Shown: piece by piece, positions 7,744 to 16,700 of the stretch | Layout of the letters: each line of letters starts with the position of its first letter | Position numbering within the stretch: the first letter of the stretch is position 1 | Translations under genes and position numbers: made by a program | Notes under the pieces: model-generated | Seen by the model: the letters and a program-made list of their open reading frames with translations, nothing else | Told to the model about the DNA's origin: nothing | The model's database searches: none | From: Minisyncoccota bacterium | GTDB lineage: Bacteria > Patescibacteriota > Minisyncoccia > Phycocordibacterales > Phycocordibacteraceae | Assembly: GCA_028687085.1 (NCBI GenBank) | Contig: JAQUAU010000014.1 | Location: 1 to 20,516 of the forward strand | DNA length: 20,516 nt | Reading direction: 5' to 3'

Positions 7744-10700
7744 ATGAAAAAGATATTAGGGTTGGATTTGGGCAGTGCTTCTATTGGATGGGCAATAATT
7801 GAAGAGACGATTGAGAACGGAAAATTTTCAACTAGAATAATTAGTTTAGGTAGTAGAATTATCCCATACGAAGGAACTGAGGGCAAAGATTTTGCAAAAG
7901 GTACTGGAGAGAGTAGAAATTCACTTCGCACAAAAGCAAGAACAGCTCGAAAAGGATACGATCGATATCAACTACGAAGAAAATATTTAGTTGATGTTTT
8001 AGTAACAGTAGATATGTTCCCAAGCGAAGCTTTAAAGAATCTTCCTAAAATTGAATTGTGGGCATTGAGAAATAAAGCAGTTCATTCTCAAATTGATCTT
8101 CAGGAGTTAGGTCGCATATTATTATGGCTTAATCAGAAACGTGGATACAAAAGTAGCCGTAGCGATGCGAATCTTGGAAAGAAAGATACAGAATATGTTG
8201 CTACTGTAAAAAGTAGACATGAAATGATTCAAGAGAATAAACAAACAATTGGACAATATTTTTACTCTGAATTAATTAAAGACCAATTTTTCAAGGTCAA
8301 AGAAAATATATTCCCACGTGAAGCATATATCGAGGAATTTGAAACCATCTGCAATACTCAAAAACAATTCTATCCCGACACACTAACTGATGAATTTATC
8401 TCAAAACTCAGAAATGAAATCATATATTATCAACGTCCTCTAAAATCACAAAAAGGGTTAGTTTCTGTATGTGAATTTGAAGGTTTTTTAAAACAAGGAA
8501 AGGATGGAAAAGAATATTTTGTCGGTCCGAAGGTTACACCTAAAAGCTCTCCGCTTTTTCAACTATCCAAAATTTGGGAGAATATAAATAACATAAAACT
8601 CGGTACAAGGAAAGGGAATAATATTGAGATTACCAAAGAGCAGAAGTTGGCAATATTTGACCATTTAGAGAATAATGAAAAACTAACCGTTACAGACCTT
8701 CTTCGAATAGTAGATATCAAAAAAGACAATTGCTACATCAATAAGCAAATTGAAAAAGGCTTAATTGGCAATACGACCAAAAATGCAATTAGAAATTGCC
8801 TCGGCGGAGCAGAAAAATATAATCATCTTTTAAATCTAAACATTTCTATCCTAGAATCTGAAAAACAAAGTTATTTAGTCGATAAAGAAACTGGCGAAAT
8901 AACAAACGAAAAAAGCTCAAGGTGTATTGATTCTTCAGTAGAAAGAGAACCATTGTATCAATTGTGGCATACAATCTATTCAATATCTGACAAAGAAGAG
9001 TGTAGCAACGCTTTGCAAGTTAGATTTGGAATTGAGCAATCTATTGCTGATAAATTAGCAAATATAAATTTCAACAAATCTGGCTTTGGCAATAAATCGG
9101 CTAAAGTAATTCGTAAAACGCTGCCATATTTAATGGATGGAGATAACTATAGTGACTCCATGAGTTATGCAGGGTATAATCATTCTTCGTCATTAACGAA
9201 AGATGAAAACCTTCAACGAAAACTATTAGATCAACTGAAGCCCATTTCAAAGAATTCGCTAAGACAACCCATTGTAGAGAAGATTCTTAATCAAATGGTG
9301 AACGTCGTAAATGCCATCATTGAACAATATGGAAAACCAGATGAAATACGAATCGAATTAGCAAGAGAATTAAAGCAAAGTAAAGAGGAGCGAAACGATA
9401 CGGACAAATTCATGAGTAAACGCCAGCGTGAGAATGACGATATTTCTAAACGTTTGGCAGAATATGGTCTTCGGGCTACCCGCAATAACATAATAAAATG
9501 GAGGCTCTATGAAGAAATAGACAATCAAGACAAGAAGCTGAATGCTATGTGCATTTACTGTGGTCAACCAATATCATTAACAGAAGCTATAAAAGGAAAT
9601 GATGTAGACATTGAACATATTATTCCAAAGTCGAAATTGTTTGATGATTCACAAAGCAACAAAACGCTTGCACACAGACATTGCAATAAAGACAAAAATG
9701 ACTTGACGGCCTTCGATTTCATGAAAGGTAAACCAAATGCAGTTTTCGAAGCATATATTGAAAGAGTAAATGCCCTCTATTCAAATTACATTATTAATAG
9801 GTCGAAACGAGACAAATTATTGATGAGTGAGGAGAAAATACCGAATAATTTTATCGACAGACAACTACGCGAAAGCCAATACATTGCAAAAAAGGCTAGA
9901 GAGATATTACAAACGGTTTGTCATAATGTCTGGGCTACAAGTGGTACAATCACATCCGAATTACGCCATTTATGGGGATGGGATGACGTAACAATGAATC
10001 TTCAAATGGCTAAATACAAAAGCCTAGGAATGACAGATTTTGTAGAATGGGAGAGTGATCATGGTAAAAACAAACACAAAAAAGAGGTGATTGTGGTCTG
10101 GTCTAAAAGAGATGATCACCGCCATCACGCTATCGACGCACTTACTATTGCTTGCACAAAACAGGGTTATATTCAACGCTTCAATACTTTAAGTGCGAGC
10201 AAAACAAGAGAGGACATGAAATCTGCAATAGAACGAAGGTCAGTTGAGTTCAAAGAAAAACGCTCATTATTAGAGAAATACATAATTAGTGAATTACCTA
10301 TTTCTGTAAATGACGTAGAAAGGGCAGCTTCAAATATTCTTATATCGTTCAAATCGGGTAAGAAGGTTGCTACAAAAGGGAATCGTAAAGTTGGAAAAAG
10401 GGGCGACAAAAAAGTTGTACAAAATGGAATTATTGTGCCAAGAGGTTCGCTAAGTGAAGAAAGCGTATACGGTAAAATAAAAACCATTGATGAGAATAAA
10501 TCAATAAAGTATATTTTTGAAAACAGAAATCTTATACTAAAATCCGAGATAAAAAACCTTGTTGAAGAACGTATAGAGCAATACAAAGGCGATATTAAAG
10601 CCGCAATTTCATCCTTAAAGAAAACCCCTATTTATCTGGACAATAAAAAGCAGGTGATTCTTGAATATGCATCTTGCTACAAGATTGAATATGTTATCAA

Positions 10701-11490
10701 ATACTGTGTTGATATCAATTTCAACAAAATAGACAAAGTTATTGATAATGGAGTAAAAGAGATTCTACAAAACCGTCTAAATAAATATGGAGGAAAGGCA
10801 AAAGAAGCATTTAAAGATGTACTTATAAACAATAAAACATCAATTAAATGGTATGAAGACGAAGGCTTAGAGCGTCCAATCAAATCTGTTCGATGCTTTA
10901 CAGGATTATCAGCTGTAGTTCCTGTAAAAGAAGACGAAGACGGTAAAGATATTGGATTTGTAAAACCAGGGAACAACCACCATATTACCATCTACAGAGA
11001 TGCAGAAGGAAACAGAATTGAACATGTCTGTACATTCTGGCACGCAGTCGAACGTAAAAAATACGGAATTCCTGTAATTATTAAAGATGCTAATGAGGTA
11101 TGGGATAAAATACAATTGCAACCTGACGAAACCTATCCCGAAAGCTTTCTTGAGAAATTACCAAAAGCGAATTGGATTTTAGAGTTAAGTATGCAACAAA
11201 ATGAAATGTTTGTATTAGGTATGAATAGTGAGGACTATAGCGTCGCTGTCAAAGAAAATAACAAAGAAGAACTTAGTAAACATTTGTATTTGGTTTGGAG
11301 TATTTCGAGTTGTGATTATTGGTTTCGTCATCATTTGGAAACAAAAAATGCTGAAATAAAAACTATTGATGGCGCAAAAGAAAGCAAGAGATTTTACAGG
11401 ACTAAAAGCATATCATCATTTACGACTCTAAATCCCTTAAAATTAAAGATAGATTGTCTAGGCGAAATAATTGCAAATCCTAATATCTGA
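7744..11490 (+). CDS. cas9: CRISPR-associated endonuclease Cas9, type II-C
   Basis: RNA-guided nuclease cutting target DNA with crRNA and tracrRNA. It has 1248 aa. RuvC-I is LGLDLGSASIGWA with D8. The arginine-rich bridge helix lies near 58-84 (SRNSLRTKARTARKGYDRYQ). RuvC-II is EIRIELARE with E538. The HNH domain has CIYCG (C603, C606), DIEHIIPKS with catalytic H625, and N639 and N648 at the positions of Streptococcus pyogenes N854 and N863. RuvC-III is HRHHAIDAL with H795 and D798. All catalytic residues are present, so it should be active. A VPRGSLSEESVYGKI motif opens the C-terminal wedge and PAM-interacting region. With only cas1 and cas2 alongside, the subtype is II-C. The size is larger than Neisseria Cas9 but normal for this phylum. 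The PAM cannot be read from the sequence. Confidence 0.97.
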   Translation: MKKILGLDLGSASIGWAIIEETIENGKFSTRIISLGSRIIPYEGTEGKDFAKGTGESRNSLRTKARTARKGYDRYQLRRKYLVDVLVTVDMFPSEALKNLPKIELWALRNKAVHSQIDLQELGRILLWLNQKRGYKSSRSDANLGKKDTEYVATVKSRHEMIQENKQTIGQYFYSELIKDQFFKVKENIFPREAYIEEFETICNTQKQFYPDTLTDEFISKLRNEIIYYQRPLKSQKGLVSVCEFEGFLKQGKDGKEYFVGPKVTPKSSPLFQLSKIWENINNIKLGTRKGNNIEITKEQKLAIFDHLENNEKLTVTDLLRIVDIKKDNCYINKQIEKGLIGNTTKNAIRNCLGGAEKYNHLLNLNISILESEKQSYLVDKETGEITNEKSSRCIDSSVEREPLYQLWHTIYSISDKEECSNALQVRFGIEQSIADKLANINFNKSGFGNKSAKVIRKTLPYLMDGDNYSDSMSYAGYNHSSSLTKDENLQRKLLDQLKPISKNSLRQPIVEKILNQMVNVVNAIIEQYGKPDEIRIELARELKQSKEERNDTDKFMSKRQRENDDISKRLAEYGLRATRNNIIKWRLYEEIDNQDKKLNAMCIYCGQPISLTEAIKGNDVDIEHIIPKSKLFDDSQSNKTLAHRHCNKDKNDLTAFDFMKGKPNAVFEAYIERVNALYSNYIINRSKRDKLLMSEEKIPNNFIDRQLRESQYIAKKAREILQTVCHNVWATSGTITSELRHLWGWDDVTMNLQMAKYKSLGMTDFVEWESDHGKNKHKKEVIVVWSKRDDHRHHAIDALTIACTKQGYIQRFNTLSASKTREDMKSAIERRSVEFKEKRSLLEKYIISELPISVNDVERAASNILISFKSGKKVATKGNRKVGKRGDKKVVQNGIIVPRGSLSEESVYGKIKTIDENKSIKYIFENRNLILKSEIKNLVEERIEQYKGDIKAAISSLKKTPIYLDNKKQVILEYASCYKIEYVIKYCVDINFNKIDKVIDNGVKEILQNRLNKYGGKAKEAFKDVLINNKTSIKWYEDEGLERPIKSVRCFTGLSAVVPVKEDEDGKDIGFVKPGNNHHITIYRDAEGNRIEHVCTFWHAVERKKYGIPVIIKDANEVWDKIQLQPDETYPESFLEKLPKANWILELSMQQNEMFVLGMNSEDYSVAVKENNKEELSKHLYLVWSISSCDYWFRHHLETKNAEIKTIDGAKESKRFYRTKSISSFTTLNPLKLKIDCLGEIIANPNI

Positions 11491-11505
11491 ATAATAGAAT
11501 TATTC
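11489..11505. repeat. Short inverted repeat between cas9 and RAYT
   Basis: GAATAAT, loop AGA, ATTATTC: a perfect 7-bp AT-rich palindrome filling the 16-nt gap between the cas9 stop and the RAYT start. It is too weak to be a terminator. It may be the target or scar of the RAYT insertion. Confidence 0.35.
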
Positions 11506-11506
11506 T

Positions 11507-12124
11507 ATGCACTTCGAACCTCACCAACTCTACCACATCTACAATCAGGGAAATAACCGACAGCAGGTGTTTTTCAATAGGGAGAATCAACTCTTCTTTT
11601 TGAAAAAGATTAGCACATACATATTACCATATGCTGATGTGTTGGCGTGGTGTTTGATGCCAAACCATTTTCATTTGATGGTGTATGTGAGGTCGGTGGT
11701 AATTGTTAGTGAGGGCTTCACTCTAAGTGAAACCCTCACTAACAAAACCCTCACTAATGAAAACCGAACATTTAACGATTCCATTGGATTGATGCTTCGA
11801 TCATACACTCGCGCCATTAATATTCAACAAAATAGAACTGGCTCATTATTCAGAAAAGAAACCAAAGCTGAAGGTATCACCAAAACAGATGAAGGTATCA
11901 CCCCATCGTTTTTCGACACACCCACCGGCACATTCCTCAACATGCACGAGGTAGAGTATAGTTATCCGAAAATTTGCTTCGACTACATTCATCAAAACCC
12001 AGTTGTTGCTGGACTATGTGCACAACCTGAAGATTGGGAATTTTCTTCGGCTACCGATTACGCTGGGTTGAGAGATGGGAAATTGATCAATAGGGAAAGA
12101 GCAAAAGAGTTTGGATTAGTCTGA
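11507..12124 (+). CDS. REP-associated tyrosine transposase (RAYT, Y1 HUH family)
   Basis: A 205-aa single-strand nuclease of the IS200/IS605-like Y1 family, RAYT branch, thought to mobilise REP hairpins. It carries the HUH motif in MPNHFHLMV (H54, H56), the likely catalytic tyrosine Y100 in LRSYTRAIN, and the RAYT C-terminal signature YIHQNPVVAGL...PEDWEFSSATDY. It lies in the same direction between cas9 and cas1, with 16 nt before and the next gene close after. This is an unusual place that leaves the operon readable. A REP-like hairpin (11705-11743) is inserted in frame inside its coding sequence and encodes about residues 67-80, between the HUH motif and the tyrosine. Matching hairpins lie downstream. 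Activity after that insertion is uncertain, but both catalytic motifs are intact. Confidence 0.9.
   Translation: MHFEPHQLYHIYNQGNNRQQVFFNRENQLFFLKKISTYILPYADVLAWCLMPNHFHLMVYVRSVVIVSEGFTLSETLTNKTLTNENRTFNDSIGLMLRSYTRAINIQQNRTGSLFRKETKAEGITKTDEGITPSFFDTPTGTFLNMHEVEYSYPKICFDYIHQNPVVAGLCAQPEDWEFSSATDYAGLRDGKLINRERAKEFGLV
11705..11743. repeat. REP-like hairpin inside the RAYT gene
   Basis: Left arm GTTAGTGAGGGCTTCACT, loop CTA, right arm AGTGAAACCCTCACTAAC: 17 of 18 positions pair, with a single C/A mismatch. An extra half copy (AACCCTCACTAA) follows at 11746-11757. The element keeps the reading frame open. Confidence 0.85.
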
Positions 12125-12184
12125 AGTGAGGGCTTCACTCCAAGTGAAACCCTCACTAAAAATGGCTCAAGTGAAGCCCTTACT
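12125..12184. repeat. REP-like hairpin plus half copy before cas1
   Basis: AGTGAGGGCTTCACT (12125-12139), loop CCA, AGTGAAACCCTCACT (12143-12157), with the same single C/A mismatch as the copy inside the RAYT gene. A half copy AGTGAAGCCCTTACT follows at 12170-12184. The set occupies the whole RAYT-cas1 gap. Translation of cas1 from upstream GTG codons would read through it. Confidence 0.85.
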
Positions 12185-12200
12185 AAAAAACATATCTACC

Positions 12201-13118
12201 ATGATAAAACGAACACTCTATTTCGGTAATCCAGCTTACCTCAGTAAACGGAATGATCAATTGGTCATCAATCTGCCAGATGCCAAAGGCATTGATAATT
12301 TGACAGGTAACAACACTGTTCCCATCGAAGACATTGGCGTGGTGATACTCGACCATCAGCAAATCACCATTACCCACGGAGTGCTGGAAAGTTTGCTCGA
12401 AAACAATGTGGCACTCATCACTTGCGACAAACAGCGAATGCCTGTTGGTCTGATGCTACCGCTTGAAGGTAACCTAATACAGAGCGAACGATTCCGATTT
12501 CAAATAGATGCCTCCCTCCCACTCAAAAAACAATTGTGGCAACAAACCATATCTACCAAAATAATAAATCAAGCTGCAATTCTCGCTAAACATCGAAAAA
12601 TAAAACCTAAAAATATGGAGTATTGGGCATCAGAGGTTAAAAGTGGCGATGCTGAGAATCACGAAGCCAGAGCAGCCGCATTCTATTGGGGAGAAATATT
12701 CCCCGAAATCCCAGAGTTTCGCCGCGACCGCGAAGGCATACCACCTAACAATCTGCTAAACTATGGATACGCAATTCTCCGTGCTGTAGTGGCTAGGGCG
12801 TTAGTTTCAACAGGTTTGCTCCCTACGCTAGGCATTCATCACCACAACCGCTACAACGCTTATTGTCTGGCAGATGATATAATGGAACCCTATCGACCTG
12901 TAGTAGATGATGTGGTTTTGCAAATTCTAAAAAGTAAAACTCCAATTGACGAAATTACAAAAGAGATAAAAATAAAATTGCTCTCCATCCCTCAAGCAGA
13001 TGTAATCATCAACGGACAACGAAGCCCTTTGTTGATAGCAGTTTCACAAACGACTTCCTCACTCTACAAATGTTACGCAGGCGAGAGTCGAAAAATTGCT
13101 TATCCTGAAATGGTGTAA
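12201..13118 (+). CDS. cas1: CRISPR-associated endonuclease Cas1
   Basis: The integrase subunit that, with Cas2, inserts new spacers into the array. I chose ATG 12201, giving 305 aa, because type II Cas1 begins MIKRTLYFGNPAYLS. A GTG-started extension would encode the REP hairpin upstream. Conserved metal-binding positions are visible: E155 in NHEARAAAFYWG, the histidine cluster GIHHHNRYN (213-215), and LADDIMEPYRPVVD with D225, D226 and E229. The stretch LNYGYAILRAVVARALVSTGLLP is also characteristic. The gene follows RAYT with a REP hairpin set in the gap. Another REP hairpin separates it from cas2. All catalytic residues appear intact, so adaptation should be possible. Confidence 0.96.
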   Translation: MIKRTLYFGNPAYLSKRNDQLVINLPDAKGIDNLTGNNTVPIEDIGVVILDHQQITITHGVLESLLENNVALITCDKQRMPVGLMLPLEGNLIQSERFRFQIDASLPLKKQLWQQTISTKIINQAAILAKHRKIKPKNMEYWASEVKSGDAENHEARAAAFYWGEIFPEIPEFRRDREGIPPNNLLNYGYAILRAVVARALVSTGLLPTLGIHHHNRYNAYCLADDIMEPYRPVVDDVVLQILKSKTPIDEITKEIKIKLLSIPQADVIINGQRSPLLIAVSQTTSSLYKCYAGESRKIAYPEMV

Positions 13119-13120
13119 TC

Positions 13121-13185
13121 ATCATTCAGGGTTTCACTTAGAGTGAAGCCCTGAATGATTGTACCATTAAAGTGAAACCCTCAAT
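13121..13185. repeat. REP-like hairpin plus half copy between cas1 and cas2
   Basis: ATCATTCAGGGTTTCACT (13121-13138), loop TAG, AGTGAAGCCCTGAATGAT (13142-13159). One mismatch falls at the same arm position as in the other copies, here T/G. It starts 2 nt after the cas1 stop. A half copy AGTGAAACCCTCAAT lies at 13171-13185. The outer arm differs from the other copies, but both sides change together. Confidence 0.85.
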
Positions 13186-13203
13186 AGAAAACTATCTCCT
13201 AGA

Positions 13204-13536
13204 ATGGATCGTCTAAGTGAATATCGTATTATGTGGGTACTTGTTTTCTTCGATTTGCCAACCGAAACCAAGAAAGAGCGAAAAATCTACTCCGATTTTC
13301 GCACTAAATTGATGAAAGATGGATTCACCATGTTTCAATTCTCCATCTACTTGCGCCATTGCCCTAGCCGCGAAAATGCAGATGTACACATCAAACGCGT
13401 CAAAAAGTTACTGCCAGAGAAAGGACACATAGGCATTCTGTGCATCACAGACAAACAATTTGGACAAATGGAAATTTTCTATGGAGTGAAACTTGCCGAA
13501 AAATCTACTCCGGGTCAACAACTTAGTTTGTTTTAA
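13204..13536 (+). CDS. cas2: CRISPR-associated protein Cas2
   Basis: The small partner of Cas1 in the spacer-integration complex. It has 110 aa. It begins with a type II-like SEYRIMWVLVFFDLPTETKK: the first beta strand with the conserved aspartate D17 and the ferredoxin fold, followed by KLMKDGFTMFQFSIYLRHC. It ends in a tail STPGQQLSLF. The ATG at 13204 is supported by the conserved short N-terminal lead before the strand. It is the last gene of the plus-strand operon. REP-like hairpins follow it, and the array starts 245 nt further on. No csn2 or cas4 follows, which fits subtype II-C. Confidence 0.96.
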   Translation: MDRLSEYRIMWVLVFFDLPTETKKERKIYSDFRTKLMKDGFTMFQFSIYLRHCPSRENADVHIKRVKKLLPEKGHIGILCITDKQFGQMEIFYGVKLAEKSTPGQQLSLF

Positions 13537-13590
13537 TAAAACATCAATGTCATAGAGTAGCTTTAATTGAAGGCTTCACCATAAGCATGA

Positions 13591-13619
13591 TTGAGGTTTA
13601 CTCAAAGTGAAGCCCTCAA
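13591..13619. repeat. Imperfect REP-like hairpin after cas2
   Basis: TTGAGGTTTACT (13591-13602), short loop, AGTGAAGCCCTCAA (13606-13619). It is a degraded member of the same family, with one arm base missing. Another partial copy (GAAGGCTTCACC) lies at 13568-13579. Confidence 0.6.
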
Positions 13620-13623
13620 AGGT

Positions 13624-13656
13624 AGTAAGGGCGTGACTCTAAGTCACACCCTTACT
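13624..13656. repeat. REP-like hairpin variant after cas2
   Basis: AGTAAGGGCGTGACT (13624-13638), loop CTA, AGTCACACCCTTACT (13642-13656). It has the same arm length, the same CTA loop and the same C/A mismatch position as the copy in the RAYT gene. Several arm bases are changed on both sides so that pairing is kept. Confidence 0.8.
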
Positions 13657-13673
13657 TTACACCCACTCCTCAC

Positions 13674-13701
13674 AAACAAAAAACCTCCCGATTAAGGAGG
13701 T
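13674..13701 (-). terminator. Intrinsic terminator of the leftward CRISPR transcript
   Basis: On the minus strand: ACCTCC, loop TTAATCG, GGAGGT, then TTTTTTGTTTG. It lies 80 nt past the last repeat in the direction of crRNA transcription. Read on the plus strand it lacks a T-run, so it fits only the leftward transcript. Confidence 0.75.
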
Positions 13702-13781
13702 CTTCTGCTAAACAACAGGAATTTTACTTTTTCTAATTTTTGCCACATCTACCTAATAATCAACAAACTACGCTATGGTGT
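13702..13781. other. Spacer DNA between terminator and array
   Basis: AT-rich, with no gene and no degenerate repeat that I can support. It contains only a 10-base match to a repeat end in inverse orientation (TAAACAACAG at 13709). For a minus-strand transcript this is the trailer side. Confidence 0.5.
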
Positions 13782-16700
13782 ACTGTTGTTTATTGGCAAA
13801 GATAATTTTTTGAAAGCAAATCACAACACTTCGAAACGATATTGAAGCGTAATGAGAACTGTTGTTTATTGGCAAAGATAATTTTTTGAAAGCAAATCAC
13901 AACAACTGGTAACACAAAAGCTTCGACATCTGTACTGTTGTTTATTGGCAAAGATAATTTTTTGAAAGCAAATCACAACTAGTAGCAGCATTTGTTGTGA
14001 ATTGATTGAACTGTTGTTTATTGGCAAAGATAATTTTTTGAAAGCAAATCACAACTGTGGTGGTGATAGAAACCTCTCCCCCTATACTGTTGTTTATTGG
14101 CAAAGATAATTTTTTGAAAGCAAATCACAACCCTGCACTTGTAGAGATTGAAAGCCTTCCGACTGTTGTTTATTGGCAAAGATAATTTTTTGAAAGCAAA
14201 TCACAACACCCTAATTTCATAAAGTCGTTTGGTCTTTACTGTTGTTTATTGGCAAAGATAATTTTTTGAAAGCAAATCACAACTTCGTGGCCGCACGCGC
14301 AAAAACATGGACAACTGTTGTTTATTGGCAAAGATAATTTTTTGAAAGCAAATCACAACAGGTGTGGGACTGTGAAAAACTTCAACACAACTGTTGTTTA
14401 TTGGCAAAGATAATTTTTTGAAAGCAAATCACAACGTGGTTTTGTTGCTGGGTATTGTTGTAAATACTGTTGTTTATTGGCAAAGATAATTTTTTGAAAG
14501 CAAATCACAACATACGATCTTAAGCGATAAGGTTGTAAAAAACTGTTGTTTATTGGCAAAGATAATTTTTTGAAAGCAAATCACAACTATATTCGTCTTC
14601 TATGTGCTCAACATCAAACTGTTGTTTATTGGCAAAGATAATTTTTTGAAAGCAAATCACAACTCAACAATCAGGAGTGCCAGCTGATTATGTACTGTTG
14701 TTTATTGGCAAAGATAATTTTTTGAAAGCAAATCACAACTGTATTGGAGCAATACGGCGTTGATGGAGAACTGTTGTTTATTGGCAAAGATAATTTTTTG
14801 AAAGCAAATCACAACACTCACTTTCAACTTTCGCCATTGACTTCGACTGTTGTTTATTGGCAAAGATAATTTTTTGAAAGCAAATCACAACGTCGTCAAC
14901 TTCGCAACAAACGAACAAGTTACTGTTGTTTATTGGCAAAGATAATTTTTTGAAAGCAAATCACAACACTTGCCACAAATGCAACTGAAGCAGGAAGACT
15001 GTTGTTTATTGGCAAAGATAATTTTTTGAAAGCAAATCACAACACGCCCGTGTCAATTGTAAATTGGATATAAACTGTTGTTTATTGGCAAAGATAATTT
15101 TTTGAAAGCAAATCACAACTACTCCCATCTCCTTGGGAGAGGGGAAGGGACTGTTGTTTATTGGCAAAGATAATTTTTTGAAAGCAAATCACAACTTTGA
15201 TGCCATCTTATCATAATCGAATGGTACTGTTGTTTATTGGCAAAGATAATTTTTTGAAAGCAAATCACAACCGTTAATTACGTACTAAATATGATGTCCT
15301 AACTGTTGTTTATTGGCAAAGATAATTTTTTGAAAGCAAATCACAACAGCTCGATGTGGGCGAAGTTGAAAGACTTAACTGTTGTTTATTGGCAAAGATA
15401 ATTTTTTGAAAGCAAATCACAACTTATTGAAAAAATCGACACTAAACGTGAAAACTGTTGTTTATTGGCAAAGATAATTTTTTGAAAGCAAATCACAACA
15501 CTACAACTATTGCACCTACATATACAATAACTGTTGTTTATTGGCAAAGATAATTTTTTGAAAGCAAATCACAACGCTGCTCCCGACGTTATATCGTAGG
15601 CAATAACTGTTGTTTATTGGCAAAGATAATTTTTTGAAAGCAAATCACAACGGCGAAGTGATTTATCATCAACTATAATTGACTGTTGTTTATTGGCAAA
15701 GATAATTTTTTGAAAGCAAATCACAACAAGCTCAAGCGTTGATCCAAGCGATTACCTACTGTTGTTTATTGGCAAAGATAATTTTTTGAAAGCAAATCAC
15801 AACGCGGATTAGGAGTATGCTTTCATTGCGGAGACTGTTGTTTATTGGCAAAGATAATTTTTTGAAAGCAAATCACAACTATTTGGCAGTTAATAAATGG
15901 GTTTTTCCACTGTTGTTTATTGGCAAAGATAATTTTTTGAAAGCAAATCACAACCATACCGTTATTTTCAGAAAAAGCCAAGACACTGTTGTTTATTGGC
16001 AAAGATAATTTTTTGAAAGCAAATCACAACGATAGAAGTAAATAATGGATATGGGTAATGACTGTTGTTTATTGGCAAAGATAATTTTTTGAAAGCAAAT
16101 CACAACAAAGAAGAACCATCTATATATGAATGCTACACTGTTGTTTATTGGCAAAGATAATTTTTTGAAAGCAAATCACAACAAAGAAGATAAATAGAAG
16201 TAAAGATCAGTAACTGTTGTTTATTGGCAAAGATAATTTTTTGAAAGCAAATCACAACAGAAGAAGAGATAAGTATATGAAGGGTAGTACTGTTGTTTAT
16301 TGGCAAAGATAATTTTTTGAAAGCAAATCACAACTGAAAGAAAGAGATTGAGATAATAATAAAACTGTTGTTTATTGGCAAAGATAATTTTTTGAAAGCA
16401 AATCACAACAAAGAGAAGAAAAGAAAAGAAGTGTAGAGAACTGTTGTTTATTGGCAAAGATAATTTTTTGAAAGCAAATCACAACAGATAGAGTTAGAAG
16501 GATCGAGTAGTGTTGACTGTTGTTTATTGGCAAAGATAATTTTTTGAAAGCAAATCACAACATAGTGAAGTAAAGGTAAGAAGATGAGGAAACTGTTGTT
16601 TATTGGCAAAGATAATTTTTTGAAAGCAAATCACAACAGATAAAGAAGATGAATAATGAAGATAATGACTGTTGTTTATTGGCAAAGATAATTTTTTGAA

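Noticed and set aside
12126..12200. Cas1 start at an upstream GTG (330 aa)
   Set aside because: The extra 25 residues translate the REP-like hairpins. The family start MIKRTLYFGNP is at 12201.
13709..13718. A degenerate terminal repeat left of the array (TAAACAACAG)
   Set aside because: Only ten bases match, in inverted orientation, and the rest does not align with the repeat.
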